Part shown: positions 6,683-14,789 of the stretch, in pieces
How positions within the stretch are numbered: position 1 is the first letter of the stretch
How the letters are laid out: each line of letters opens with the position of its first letter
NCBI GenBank assembly: GCA_900544335.1
Contig: UQUS01000031.1
Coordinates: forward strand, 1 to 18,271
Source: an uncultured Sutterella sp.
Lineage (GTDB): Bacteria; Pseudomonadota; Gammaproteobacteria; Burkholderiales; Burkholderiaceae_F
Reading direction: 5' to 3'
DNA: 18,271 nt
Program-made: the position numbers and the translations under genes
Notes under the pieces: model-generated
Told to the model about the DNA's origin: nothing
Seen by the model: the letters and a program-made list of their open reading frames with translations, nothing else
Databases searched by the model: none

Positions 6683-7621
6683 ATGAGAAAAATCGCAGTC
6701 GTTTTTCCCGGACAAGGGAGTCAGTGCGTCGGCATGCTGTCGGGCTTAGAAAACAGGCCCTCGGTCCGAGAAACTCTCGATGAGGCTGACTCGATTCTCG
6801 GATACTCGATTTCCGAGATTATTGCCCGAGGCCCTCAAGATCTTTTAAATCAAACGGTCCACACGCAACCGGCTCTTGTTGTCTCTTGCGTGGCCGTCTA
6901 TCGGGCGCTTGTTGAAAAAACGGGCCTCGTTCCGACCTACTTTGCCGGTCACAGTCTCGGAGAATTCGCAGCCTGTGCCGCCTCGGGCCTTCTTTCCTTT
7001 GCCGATACCGTTAAACTTGTGCGCCTACGTGCCGAACGCATGCAGAAAATTGCCGCGCTGCACCCCGGTCACATGGCCGCCGTTTTAGGTCTTACGACCG
7101 AGACGATTGACTCGGTTTGCTCTCGTTTTACAGATGCGGGGTTTGTTAAGCCGGTTAACTTTAATACGCCGCTTCAGACGGTAATTGCCGGAACGGGACA
7201 AGCTTTCGAGTGTGCAAAAGAGGCTTTAAAAGAGGCCGGGGCAAAACTCATCGTCGATCTTCCGGTTACCGCGGCGTTTCACACGGACTTATTTACACCC
7301 GTTGCCCGAGTTCTTAAAGACGCCCTGCAAACGCTTGACGTCAATACGGATGCAACCCCGGTTGTCGCAAATATCGACGGCTCGGTCAAAGCGACAAAGC
7401 AAGACGTGATAACCTCGCTTTCCGAGCAAGTCTCACACCCGGTTCAGTGGGTTAAAACGCAAGACTTTTTCCTTAAAAACGGCGTAACCGACATCGTCGA
7501 ATGCGGGCCGGGACGCACGTTGACGGGCCTTGCGAAGCGCACGCTCAAAGGAATCAACTTATTTAACGCTTCAAACGCGCAATCGATCGAGTCGATTGCC
7601 GCGCAATTTGCCACGGAGTAA
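6683..7621 (+). CDS. fabD: Malonyl-CoA:ACP transacylase FabD
   Basis: A 312-residue enzyme of normal size that transfers malonyl groups from CoA to acyl carrier protein, supplying the extender unit for type II fatty-acid synthesis. The oxyanion-hole motif FPGQGSQ is at residues 8-14, the nucleophile Ser91 lies in GHSLGE, and His200 in AAFHTDLF is the catalytic partner. The ATG at 6683 is chosen because GAGGA lies seven bases upstream and the protein aligns from MRKIAVVFPGQG; the frame stays open further upstream without family similarity. fabG follows after four bases. Confidence 0.97.
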   Translation: MRKIAVVFPGQGSQCVGMLSGLENRPSVRETLDEADSILGYSISEIIARGPQDLLNQTVHTQPALVVSCVAVYRALVEKTGLVPTYFAGHSLGEFAACAASGLLSFADTVKLVRLRAERMQKIAALHPGHMAAVLGLTTETIDSVCSRFTDAGFVKPVNFNTPLQTVIAGTGQAFECAKEALKEAGAKLIVDLPVTAAFHTDLFTPVARVLKDALQTLDVNTDATPVVANIDGSVKATKQDVITSLSEQVSHPVQWVKTQDFFLKNGVTDIVECGPGRTLTGLAKRTLKGINLFNASNAQSIESIAAQFATE

Positions 7622-7625
7622 TCGC

Positions 7626-8384
7626 ATGGGAGCACTCTTTTCAACGGATGCCTTCGCAGGTCGCGTTGTCCTAGTCACGGGCGCAAGTCGCGGTATCGGC
7701 AAATCGATTGCCGAAATGTTTAACGAGGCCGGTGCCCGCGTCATCGGAACGGCGACAACCGAAGGGGGTGCTCAAAAAATCACCGAAGCGCTCGCAGGAA
7801 ACGGCAAAGGCGTTATGTTCGACGTCACTGACGCCACGGCCGCCGATGCCCTGATTCAATCTATCGTCAAGGACGAAGGGAAGATCGACATTCTCGTCAA
7901 TAACGCCGGCATTACGCGCGATGCCTTGAGCATGCGACTGACCGATGAAAACTGGAATGCGGTTTTGGAAGCGGATTTAACGGGGGCCTTTCGCCTCGTG
8001 CGGGCGGCGCTGCGTCCGATGATGCGTGCTCGATACGGACGCATTGTCAATCTTGCGTCTGTTGTGGGCGTGACGGGCAACGCCGGTCAGGCGAACTATG
8101 CAGCGGCCAAAGCCGGTTTGATTGCTATGAGCCGGTCGGTCGCCCGTGAGGTGGCCGCTCGCTCGATCACCGTCAATTGCGTGGCTCCGGGCTTTATCGA
8201 GACGGATATGACAAAGACCATTCCCGAAGCCATGCGTGAGACGCTTTTAAAAGAGATTCCGGCGCAACGTTTCGGCAAACCCGAGGACATCGCGCAGGCA
8301 GTTTTGTTTTTCGCAAGTGACGCGGCTTCCTACATCACCGGAGCCGTGCTTCATACGAACGGAGGATTGTATACGGGGTACTAA
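7626..8384 (+). CDS. fabG: 3-oxoacyl-ACP reductase FabG
   Basis: A 252-residue short-chain dehydrogenase that reduces 3-ketoacyl-ACP with NADPH in fatty-acid elongation. The Rossmann motif TGASRGIG is at 18-25, NNAG at 92-95, and the catalytic Ser145, Tyr158 and Lys162 are in place (NLASVVG and YAAAKAG). The C-terminal NGGLYTGY tail is typical of FabG. The start at 7626 has GGAG seven bases upstream, lying over the end of fabD, so translation is probably coupled. The N-terminus has about nine residues more than E. coli FabG. Confidence 0.96.
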   Translation: MGALFSTDAFAGRVVLVTGASRGIGKSIAEMFNEAGARVIGTATTEGGAQKITEALAGNGKGVMFDVTDATAADALIQSIVKDEGKIDILVNNAGITRDALSMRLTDENWNAVLEADLTGAFRLVRAALRPMMRARYGRIVNLASVVGVTGNAGQANYAAAKAGLIAMSRSVAREVAARSITVNCVAPGFIETDMTKTIPEAMRETLLKEIPAQRFGKPEDIAQAVLFFASDAASYITGAVLHTNGGLYTGY

Positions 8385-8398
8385 AACCTTGATACAAT
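8367..8398 (+). promoter_or_regulatory. Possible internal promoter for acpP
   Basis: TGATACAAT at 8390-8398 matches an extended -10 (TG-A-TACAAT). TTGTAT at 8367 is a possible -35, but at a long spacing of 20 bases. Separate strong transcription of acpP would make sense because acyl carrier protein is very abundant; the call is tentative. Confidence 0.35.
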
Positions 8399-8421
8399 CG
8401 CTATACTTTAATGATGCATAC

Positions 8422-8442
8422 GGTCCGCTTTCGTTGCGGACC
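8422..8442 (+). promoter_or_regulatory. Stable hairpin in the acpP leader
   Basis: GGTCCGC and GCGGACC form a perfect seven-base stem with a seven-base loop, 30 bases before the acpP ATG. The following TTGTAATT is only weakly U-rich. It could stabilise the abundant acpP mRNA or partially terminate transcripts arriving from fabG. Confidence 0.5.
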
Positions 8443-8472
8443 TTGTAATTGAACCTAGTCTGGGAGCTATCA

Positions 8473-8712
8473 ATGGACGATTTGGAACAGAAAGTCAAAA
8501 AGATTATTGCCGAGCAGCTCGGAAAAGATGTCGAAGACATCAAAAATGAGGCTTCGTTTATCGAAGATCTCGGAGCCGACAGTCTCGATACCGTTGAGCT
8601 CGTGATGGCTCTGGAAGATGCCTTCAAGGTCCAGATTCCCGACGAGCAGCAGGAAAACCTGCGCACGGTTCAGCAGGCAATTGACTTCATTCGCGCCAAT
8701 CAGAAAGCGTAA
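8473..8712 (+). CDS. acpP: Acyl carrier protein
   Basis: A 79-residue acidic protein that carries growing acyl chains as thioesters on a 4'-phosphopantetheine arm. Ser37 in the invariant DSLD motif (GADSLDTVELVMALE) is the attachment site. The length and the N-terminal MDDLEQKVKKIIAEQLG match bacterial AcpP. The start at 8473 has GGGAG in the expected position; an earlier in-frame TTG at 8449 has no support. It lies between fabG and fabF as in E. coli, flanked by hairpins on both sides that could set its expression apart from its neighbours. Confidence 0.98.
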   Translation: MDDLEQKVKKIIAEQLGKDVEDIKNEASFIEDLGADSLDTVELVMALEDAFKVQIPDEQQENLRTVQQAIDFIRANQKA

Positions 8713-8744
8713 AGTTTCTCTCACAACGCTTTTGTATCTCCCAA

Positions 8745-8769
8745 AAAGGGCCTTGAATTAAGGCCCTTT
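8745..8769 (+). terminator. Hairpin between acpP and fabF (partial terminator)
   Basis: AAAGGGCCTT and AAGGCCCTTT form a perfect ten-base stem with a GAATT loop, 33 bases after the acpP stop. The downstream T tract is only three bases outside the stem core, so it probably acts as a leaky terminator or mRNA 3' stabiliser, limiting fabF relative to acpP. Confidence 0.6.
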
Positions 8770-8792
8770 CGTGACTTTAACGGAGTTGAGTT

Positions 8793-10025
8793 ATGCGTCG
8801 TGTCGTTGTGACCGGTTTGGGTCTGGTAAGCCCCCTCGGTAATACCGTCTCGGAAAGTTGGTCGGCCCTTTTGGCCGGCAAATCCGGTATCGCTCCGATT
8901 ACATCGTTCGATGCAACCCCGTTTAATTGTCGTATTGCCGCGCAAGTCAAGGGCTTTGATGCCACAAAGGTCCTCGGCACGAAAGACGGACGGCGTTTCG
9001 AGCCCTTCACGGCTTACGGCGTTTCGGCCGCCATGGAGGCGCTTGACGACGCAGGACTGACGTTTTGCGACGACGATTTATCCTGCAATCGAGCCGGTAC
9101 CGTCATCGGATCGGGAATCGGAGGCATTGCGACCAAGTGTCGGGATTATGCGGCTTTTTTAACCGGCGGACCTAGAAAGTTTTCTCCCTTTATCGTCCCC
9201 GTTTCGATTATCAATTCGACGGCCGGGGAACTTTCGATTTTGCGGCACTTAAGAGGTCCGAATTTAGCGATAGGGACAGCCTGCACGTCGGGCCTACACG
9301 CAATCGGCGAGGCTGCTTGGATCATTGCTCGCGATGATGCCGATGTGATGGTTGCAGGCGGCACCGAAAGTGTCATCCACCCGGCCTCACTCGGCGGCTT
9401 TGACAACATTCGTGCGCTTTCTCGACGTAACGATGACCCGACGGGAGCGTCCCGCCCCTTTGATCTCGCCCGCGACGGATTCGTTTTGGGCGAGGGTGCG
9501 GGTATGCTCGTTTTGGAAGAATACGAACACGCCGTCTCTCGCGGAGCGAAGATTTACTGCGAAATAATCGGATACGGGTTAAATTCCGACGGCTATCACT
9601 TTACGGCCCCGCGTAGCGAAGGAGCCGCGGCCTGCATGCGTCTTGCGTTAAAACACGCCGGAATTGCTCCTCAAGAGGTTGACATGCTCAACGCCCACGG
9701 GACATCGACGCCCATGGGAGACGTGAGTGAAGCGCAAGCCGTACGCTCCGTGTTCGGAGATGCAGCCGATAAACTTCTTGTCACCTCCACGAAAGGGGCC
9801 ACAGGTCACGCACTCGGCGGAGCAGGGGGCATGGAATCTGTCTTTACCGTGCTTTCCATTCGCGACCAAATCGTCCCGGCGACCTTAAATCTTACGGAGC
9901 AGGACCCCGAGTGCCCGATCCGAGTCTGCGCCGGAAAACCCGTGTCGATGCCCGTCAATGTTGCGATGAAAAACAATTTCGGATTCGGCGGCACCAACGG
10001 CACGCTCATCTTCCGTAAGCTTTAA
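8793..10025 (+). CDS. fabF: 3-oxoacyl-ACP synthase II (KASII)
   Basis: A 410-residue condensing enzyme that elongates acyl-ACP by two carbons from malonyl-ACP. The catalytic triad is complete: Cys164 in GTACTSG, His302 in NAHGTSTPMGD and His339 in KGATGHALGGAGG, with Lys334 also present, and the C-terminus NNFGFGGTNGTLIFRKL is typical. The usual FabF sequence at the nucleophile is ACATG; the TS substitution here is a minor variant. GGAG lies eight bases before the ATG. It ends the cluster, five bases from the convergent lipoprotein gene, with no terminator visible. Confidence 0.95.
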   Translation: MRRVVVTGLGLVSPLGNTVSESWSALLAGKSGIAPITSFDATPFNCRIAAQVKGFDATKVLGTKDGRRFEPFTAYGVSAAMEALDDAGLTFCDDDLSCNRAGTVIGSGIGGIATKCRDYAAFLTGGPRKFSPFIVPVSIINSTAGELSILRHLRGPNLAIGTACTSGLHAIGEAAWIIARDDADVMVAGGTESVIHPASLGGFDNIRALSRRNDDPTGASRPFDLARDGFVLGEGAGMLVLEEYEHAVSRGAKIYCEIIGYGLNSDGYHFTAPRSEGAAACMRLALKHAGIAPQEVDMLNAHGTSTPMGDVSEAQAVRSVFGDAADKLLVTSTKGATGHALGGAGGMESVFTVLSIRDQIVPATLNLTEQDPECPIRVCAGKPVSMPVNVAMKNNFGFGGTNGTLIFRKL

Positions 10026-10030
10026 GACGC

Positions 10031-10351
10031 TTAGAACCAGCCGAGGTTCGGACCCTGAAGTTTTTCGACGCACCGGAAACGAATCGTTCCGGTGTAGCCT
10101 TTGCCTTCGGCATCGGTCGTGGCATCGAGGGGCATCATCCCGAGATTCTTTTTGGCGCAAACATCGCGCGCCTTTTGGATTTGTTTATCTCGAAAGAACC
10201 CGTAAGAACTCGTCCAAGGGTCGGTTATCGTCAAGGTAAACTCATTTTCGTTGACTTGTGTGAGCTTGCTCGGTGCACTTGGTAGACCGGTGCATCCGAC
10301 GGCAAGAAGCGCGCATGAAAAAGCAGTAAGAAGAAAAAAGGTTTTACGCAT
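10031..10351 (-). CDS. Small lipoprotein, unknown function
   Basis: A 106-residue protein with a lipoprotein signal: MRKTFFLLTAFSCALLAVGC, basic start, hydrophobic core and a lipobox ending at Cys20. The mature part has two further cysteines, in DVCAKK and FRCVEK, and the pattern ITDPW...KARDVCAKKN...PLD...IRFRCV. This resembles the many small proteobacterial lipoproteins in which a Cys-containing helix is followed by a conserved terminal FRC, but I cannot name a family. It is last in the export operon, 15 bases after the DUF4143-like gene, so a role on the periplasmic or outer-membrane side of that system is possible. Its stop faces fabF across five bases. Confidence 0.75.
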   Translation of the reverse strand: MRKTFFLLTAFSCALLAVGCTGLPSAPSKLTQVNENEFTLTITDPWTSSYGFFRDKQIQKARDVCAKKNLGMMPLDATTDAEGKGYTGTIRFRCVEKLQGPNLGWF

Positions 10352-10366
10352 AGTGCGTCTTAACTC

Positions 10367-11425
10367 TTAAAGTAGGGGTTGAGCGGAAACTCTTAGGCCT
10401 GCGTCCGAAACCGAAAGATGATCCAAATTGACGGCATAAGCCGTATCAATCACCTTGAGTTTAGCGTAACCGCGAGCGCTTGAGAGCGCCCTGGTTCGTG
10501 ACGCGCCGTCGTGCGTAACAAAATAAGCGGACTTCACGCCTCCGAGGGTTTGAAGAATCGGCAGAGCCTTCTTGTTGGTATCGAGGGCATACGAAAACCG
10601 TCCTTCCGAGGACGCGTCTTTAAGCGCAAGATAAAGCAGGTTTTCCACGTAGCGATTCAAGACTTCGGTGTTCGAAAGATCGGCTCGGGTCAACCAAAGG
10701 GCCAACCCAGGTGCCGTCCAATAGAGCTTTTCCCGCCTGAGAATGCGGCGCTTTCCTTGCGATTCCACCGAATCAATCAAGTCAATTAATGCAAGCCTTT
10801 CCAGAACCTCGCTCCAGCGATAGGCCGTCGCTTGACTGATACCGGCGGCTCTGGCTACGGCCGTCCAATTGACGGGCCTGGCCGTATAGGCAGCCGTTTC
10901 CCGCAAAAAATCAAAAAACGGAGTTTCGCTGCGGATTTTTAAGCCCGAAAGAACCACTTCGGAGAAAAATTCCTTAAACCAAGGCTCCCAAAATTGCGCG
11001 GGCACGGCATCTGCGGGACTTCCGGCTTTTTCAACGGCCTCGGTCAGTGACGGACAGGAAAAAACAAGGTCCGAAGCCGTTATCAATCGAAGCGTCCGCA
11101 AAGACGGAACCGAACGGATAGTGACAGCAATCCCCGCGGCTTTTGCGACAAGTCCAAGGCGCATTAAATCCCGGTTTCCGAAGTGGCCGGAAACGCGGAC
11201 AGTCGCTTCCGGGTGACGGGTGACGTACTCGAGCGAGGCCTCAAGAAACACGTTCCTTAGGTGCGCGTCTCCGATGGGCCCGGCAGGCGCATAGAGGGTA
11301 AAGAAAGCCTCCCTGTCGGCATCAAACAGGCGCGAGGCATGAATGTTTCGGAGCGTGCAGGAAAGGGACGGCGGCCTTACGCCGGCTTCATACGTTGTGA
11401 CGAGAAGTTGCCCTTTAGATACCAT
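10367..11425 (-). CDS. DUF4143-like protein without a recognisable P-loop
   Basis: A 352-residue soluble protein. Its middle resembles the DUF4143 region of bacterial AAA-DUF4143 proteins: EPWFKEFF..VVLSGL near 147-162, a winged-helix segment VNWTAVARAAGISQATAYRWSEVLE at about 185-209, and REKLYWTAPGLALWL at 231-245 (family form PKxYFxDxGLxxxL). The C-terminal 100 residues fit the position of the family's nuclease-like fold but lack an obvious D...EVK signature. The first 120 residues show no Walker A GxxxxGKT, so an ATPase domain appears degenerate or absent. The ATG directly follows the permease stop codon (TAA-ATG), placing it firmly in the export operon. The function is unknown; regulator or structural scaffold are guesses. 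Confidence 0.6.
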   Translation of the reverse strand: MVSKGQLLVTTYEAGVRPPSLSCTLRNIHASRLFDADREAFFTLYAPAGPIGDAHLRNVFLEASLEYVTRHPEATVRVSGHFGNRDLMRLGLVAKAAGIAVTIRSVPSLRTLRLITASDLVFSCPSLTEAVEKAGSPADAVPAQFWEPWFKEFFSEVVLSGLKIRSETPFFDFLRETAAYTARPVNWTAVARAAGISQATAYRWSEVLERLALIDLIDSVESQGKRRILRREKLYWTAPGLALWLTRADLSNTEVLNRYVENLLYLALKDASSEGRFSYALDTNKKALPILQTLGGVKSAYFVTHDGASRTRALSSARGYAKLKVIDTAYAVNLDHLSVSDAGLRVSAQPLL

Positions 11426-13789
11426 TTATGTGAGTAACCCCTTACGTTTGGCAACATGCCGGCGCAAGACGTCGGCAAGCCCTAAATACAAAACGGCAAG
11501 AACAATCGAATGCGCCACGTGAGGGAGAACGTCCGAAAGTGACGCTCCGTTTTGGCTTAATGCCACCATCGCCTGAATTCCCGGTGTTGTCGGGAAGAAA
11601 AACGAAACGGTATGCGCCAAAGGTCCGAAGCACAGGGTCGGGTAAATGACCCCGGAAAGGAACACGGCCGGAGCCGATGTCGGCACGACAAACTGCGAGT
11701 AGTAGGCGCTCGATCCGAAAGAAAGCGTGATGACGGCGCCGAGCCCGACAACCCCGAGGAGCATAAGAAGCATCTCAAAGAGCGTTGCGCCGAAGTTTTC
11801 CATCGTCGGAAATTCAAACAATGAGAACACAAAGCCTTCGGCGTAGCAAAACCAAAAGAGGCCGAATATGAAAAATCCGGTCATGCATAACGCAAAAGTT
11901 TTTCGGTCCGTAAGGATTTGCCGTGTGTAGGTGTCCGTGAATTGACGCGCAAGCCACCCGCCCAACGTCACGCCGATACACATAAAGAGCACGGACTGCA
12001 TAATCACGGGCCCGACAACAGGGACCGTGTAACTGGCGTATCCGGCAATGGCATTAAAAAGATTTTGATCGGCCAGAACAATCGGCGGGTTGGCAAGAAG
12101 CTGAAGCCTTTCGACGGATGTGCCGGCGCGATTCAGACTCCGTGCAAGCGGCATTCGGGCTTCGTCGAGCGTCACCGAGAGGACGGCAGCCTGTACGGAA
12201 CGGGCTTTGACAACATAAAACCCATTGACCGTCACAGGGATTGTGACGGGTTTTCCGGCCAAGGTGTGTTTTTCGTAATCAACGGGAATCGTGATGACGG
12301 CGCTCACCTTTTCGCGCTGATAGAGGTTGAGGGCTTTGGAATAATCGGTTTCTTCAGCCACGATTTTGAGCGTCGGAAGACTCCGAAAACGCGAGAGGAA
12401 TTCGCGCGAGGCGGGCGTACGGTCCAAGTCCACAACGGCGCATTCAATGCCCGTAACCGTCTGGTGCATATAAGGCCAAGCGTAAAAAAAGCAATAAAGC
12501 GCGAGGGCCAAAACGAAAATAATGCAGGTATCGGGCGAAAAAATACCGCGACGGACGCCTTCGAAAACCCGTCCGAGAAGGCCGGTCGGGAGGGGTTCAT
12601 CGGATGCGGGCTCTTCGCTGGCTTCTTCCTGGGTCCATCGTTTGACACGCATCGGAAAGACAATCAAGCCGACTGCAAGCGGAACGAGGATAAAAAGGCT
12701 TTGTACGGCAAGAAGCCAAAGCGTGTGGGACGCCGGGCTCCCGAGAACCCATTGGGAGGCCTGAACCCTAAAAAACCACGTAAGCGGCAGGAGCTCTCCG
12801 AAGACCTGCGCCACGGCATCCATGGAATCTAAGGGGAACGAAAACCCGGTAAACGGAATAATCGGCGCGCAAAAAGCAATGGCGCAGGACATGGCAATGA
12901 GCCAGAAAGGCGAGCAAGCGACAAAAGAAAGCGCAAAGGCCGTCATCGAAAGGATAAGGAGCACGCCTCCGAGGAGCCAAATAAGAACGCTGCCGGCAGG
13001 GGGGTTTTCACAAAAGCCTGCAAACCATGCCACGTATCCCGCAGCACAAAAACTATAAAAGAGCACCCAGGGAAGGGCTTTGCCGATCAGTTTTAAGCGA
13101 ACGGACGAAGTCGACTCAAAAACTTGAGTAACTGTTTTTTCTCGCCACTCCCTCGCGAAGACGCCGACCATGGTCAAAATGATGCCGAGCGCAAACACAC
13201 AGGGTACAAGCGTACTTAAGAGGAACGGAGCGTAGTTAAAGTTCGAGTTTCCCGGCACATAGATATCTGCCGTGAGCGATGAAATCGCCCCTTGAGCGCC
13301 CTTAAGGCTTCCTGCAGGCCCGGCCAAATAGGGCGAAAGCATCTCAAAAAGCTTTTGCTTTAACGCACTTTTAATGTCGATTTCAAGTGTCGTTGCAATA
13401 GCGTAGTAGCTTTTGGCAAAAGAAAGCTCGATGGCACTTTCCCCGGTTCGGGCCGCCAGGTGTGCGCCCCAATCGGTCGGAATGACTACACCGGCGTACA
13501 CACGGCCGGCTCGCATGTCTCGGATGGCCTCGCTGACGCTTTTATAGCGTTTAAGATCGACGGACGGAATGCTTTCAAGCGTTGTGACAACTTCGCGGCT
13601 TAAGACCGAATTATCCAAATCCACAACGGCAACGGGCATGTTCCGCATGAGTCCTGCCGCAAAAATCGAGGCGAAGATACAAGCAATAATCACGGGCCAC
13701 AAAAGCCCGGTGACAAGAAGAGCGGGACGCTTAGCGGCCTCACGGACTTCCGTGATAGCAGCATCATAAATTTCGCGTAGGGCGCTCAT
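11426..13789 (-). CDS. Tandem fused ABC-2 type permease (two PF12698-like halves)
   Basis: A 787-residue inner-membrane protein made of two similar halves. Half one (1 to about 386) has a membrane helix at 24-46, a large extracytoplasmic region from 48 to about 185 starting VAVVDLDNSVLSRE, then about five or six helices. An acidic cytoplasmic linker (388-400) leads to half two, with a helix at 421-438, the repeated motif CAVVDLDRTPASREF at 450-464, another large loop, and helices from about 590 on. This is the YbhS/YbhR or YhhJ type of export permease, usually made as two proteins and powered by a separate ATPase. Here both halves are one chain and no ATPase gene is adjacent. It starts seven bases after the adaptor gene. 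Confidence 0.85.
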   Translation of the reverse strand: MSALREIYDAAITEVREAAKRPALLVTGLLWPVIIACIFASIFAAGLMRNMPVAVVDLDNSVLSREVVTTLESIPSVDLKRYKSVSEAIRDMRAGRVYAGVVIPTDWGAHLAARTGESAIELSFAKSYYAIATTLEIDIKSALKQKLFEMLSPYLAGPAGSLKGAQGAISSLTADIYVPGNSNFNYAPFLLSTLVPCVFALGIILTMVGVFAREWREKTVTQVFESTSSVRLKLIGKALPWVLFYSFCAAGYVAWFAGFCENPPAGSVLIWLLGGVLLILSMTAFALSFVACSPFWLIAMSCAIAFCAPIIPFTGFSFPLDSMDAVAQVFGELLPLTWFFRVQASQWVLGSPASHTLWLLAVQSLFILVPLAVGLIVFPMRVKRWTQEEASEEPASDEPLPTGLLGRVFEGVRRGIFSPDTCIIFVLALALYCFFYAWPYMHQTVTGIECAVVDLDRTPASREFLSRFRSLPTLKIVAEETDYSKALNLYQREKVSAVITIPVDYEKHTLAGKPVTIPVTVNGFYVVKARSVQAAVLSVTLDEARMPLARSLNRAGTSVERLQLLANPPIVLADQNLFNAIAGYASYTVPVVGPVIMQSVLFMCIGVTLGGWLARQFTDTYTRQILTDRKTFALCMTGFFIFGLFWFCYAEGFVFSLFEFPTMENFGATLFEMLLMLLGVVGLGAVITLSFGSSAYYSQFVVPTSAPAVFLSGVIYPTLCFGPLAHTVSFFFPTTPGIQAMVALSQNGASLSDVLPHVAHSIVLAVLYLGLADVLRRHVAKRKGLLT

Positions 13790-13796
13790 AGAGCCG

Positions 13797-14786
13797 TTAA
13801 CGACGCACGATAATGCTCATGCCGGGACGAAGCCCTTCAATCTCTTCGGTCGGCCTGGCTCGAACTTCGAACGTGCGCATGTCGTATCCGGTGGATTGTT
13901 TCGTCGAGCGCCACGTGGCGTAGTCGGCTCGCGGCGAGATGTAGTAGACCGTAAAGGAGACGTCTTTGCGATTTAACGCCGGAATCTCGGCTTTAAAGAC
14001 GCCGCCCATCTTCACAGCAGCCATTTCGTCCTCGCGGATATTAAAGACGGCCCAACTGTCGCTTAAATCCACAAGGGTCACAAGGGGAAAACCTGCACCG
14101 GTTACTTCACCGGCTTCGAGGACAATCCGAGAAACCTCGCCGGAGCGCGGGGCTTTAACCAAGGCCTCGGAGGCTAAACTCGTGACTTCGGCCACGCCTT
14201 CGCGGGCTTGTTCGGCTAAGGCTGCCGCTGCGACCTTCTCATCGACGCGAGCGCCGTTGGCGGCCATATCCCATTGGCTCTTAGCGGCGATGCGTGCATT
14301 GACGGCATTTTGAAGGGCGGCGCGCGCCTCATCGTGCTTTTGCGCCGAAATGAGACCTTCTTTAAACAGGGCATCGAGGCGGTCAAAACTCTTTTTCGCG
14401 AGTTCCGCTTGAGCCGCAGCACGCTTGTACTGCGCCTCGGCGCTTTTGAGCTGTTCGGCCCGCACACCCTCGTGCACGAGGCGCGACTTGGCATCGGCAG
14501 CAGCGCTTTGCGCTTTGACTTGTCCGAGCTTAGCGGTAATTTCCGGAATTTCAATCTCAAGAAGGACGGTATCGCGGGCAACCGAGTCGCCTTCGCGAAC
14601 ATTGACTTTGGCAATGCGCCCCGGAATCTTGGACGAAACATTGATGACACGCGCCTCCATCTGCCCCTGAAAGGGCGGAAGCGTCGGGTGAGCGGCTTTC
14701 CAAAGACCATACAAGACCAAGGCAACGGCCAAAACGAGAGCCGCAATAAGAAGGGGCTTTAAACGGGATTTGAGAGCAACAGGCAT
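13797..14786 (-). CDS. HlyD-family periplasmic adaptor (membrane fusion protein)
   Basis: A 329-residue protein with one N-terminal membrane anchor (about 11-29), a split biotinyl-lipoyl-like domain (VSSKIPGRIAKVNVREGDSV at 50-69 and VKAPRSGEVSRIVLEAGEV later), an alanine-rich alpha hairpin at about 83-210, and a beta-barrel ending in GLRPGMSIIVRR. This is the standard layout of adaptors that link inner-membrane transporters to TolC channels, closest in style to the YbhG/YhiI group that serves ABC-2 permeases. It starts three bases after the TolC-like gene and is followed by the fused permease, so the three should form one trans-envelope conduit. Substrate unknown. Confidence 0.9.
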   Translation of the reverse strand: MPVALKSRLKPLLIAALVLAVALVLYGLWKAAHPTLPPFQGQMEARVINVSSKIPGRIAKVNVREGDSVARDTVLLEIEIPEITAKLGQVKAQSAAADAKSRLVHEGVRAEQLKSAEAQYKRAAAQAELAKKSFDRLDALFKEGLISAQKHDEARAALQNAVNARIAAKSQWDMAANGARVDEKVAAAALAEQAREGVAEVTSLASEALVKAPRSGEVSRIVLEAGEVTGAGFPLVTLVDLSDSWAVFNIREDEMAAVKMGGVFKAEIPALNRKDVSFTVYYISPRADYATWRSTKQSTGYDMRTFEVRARPTEEIEGLRPGMSIIVRR

Positions 14787-14789
14787 GGC

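Noticed and set aside
11918..12832. A long plus-strand open frame of about 300 codons inside the permease gene
   Set aside because: It is antisense to the clear membrane-protein frame, has the low-hydrophobic, Gly/Arg-rich composition of a shadow frame, and no family resemblance or ribosome-binding site.
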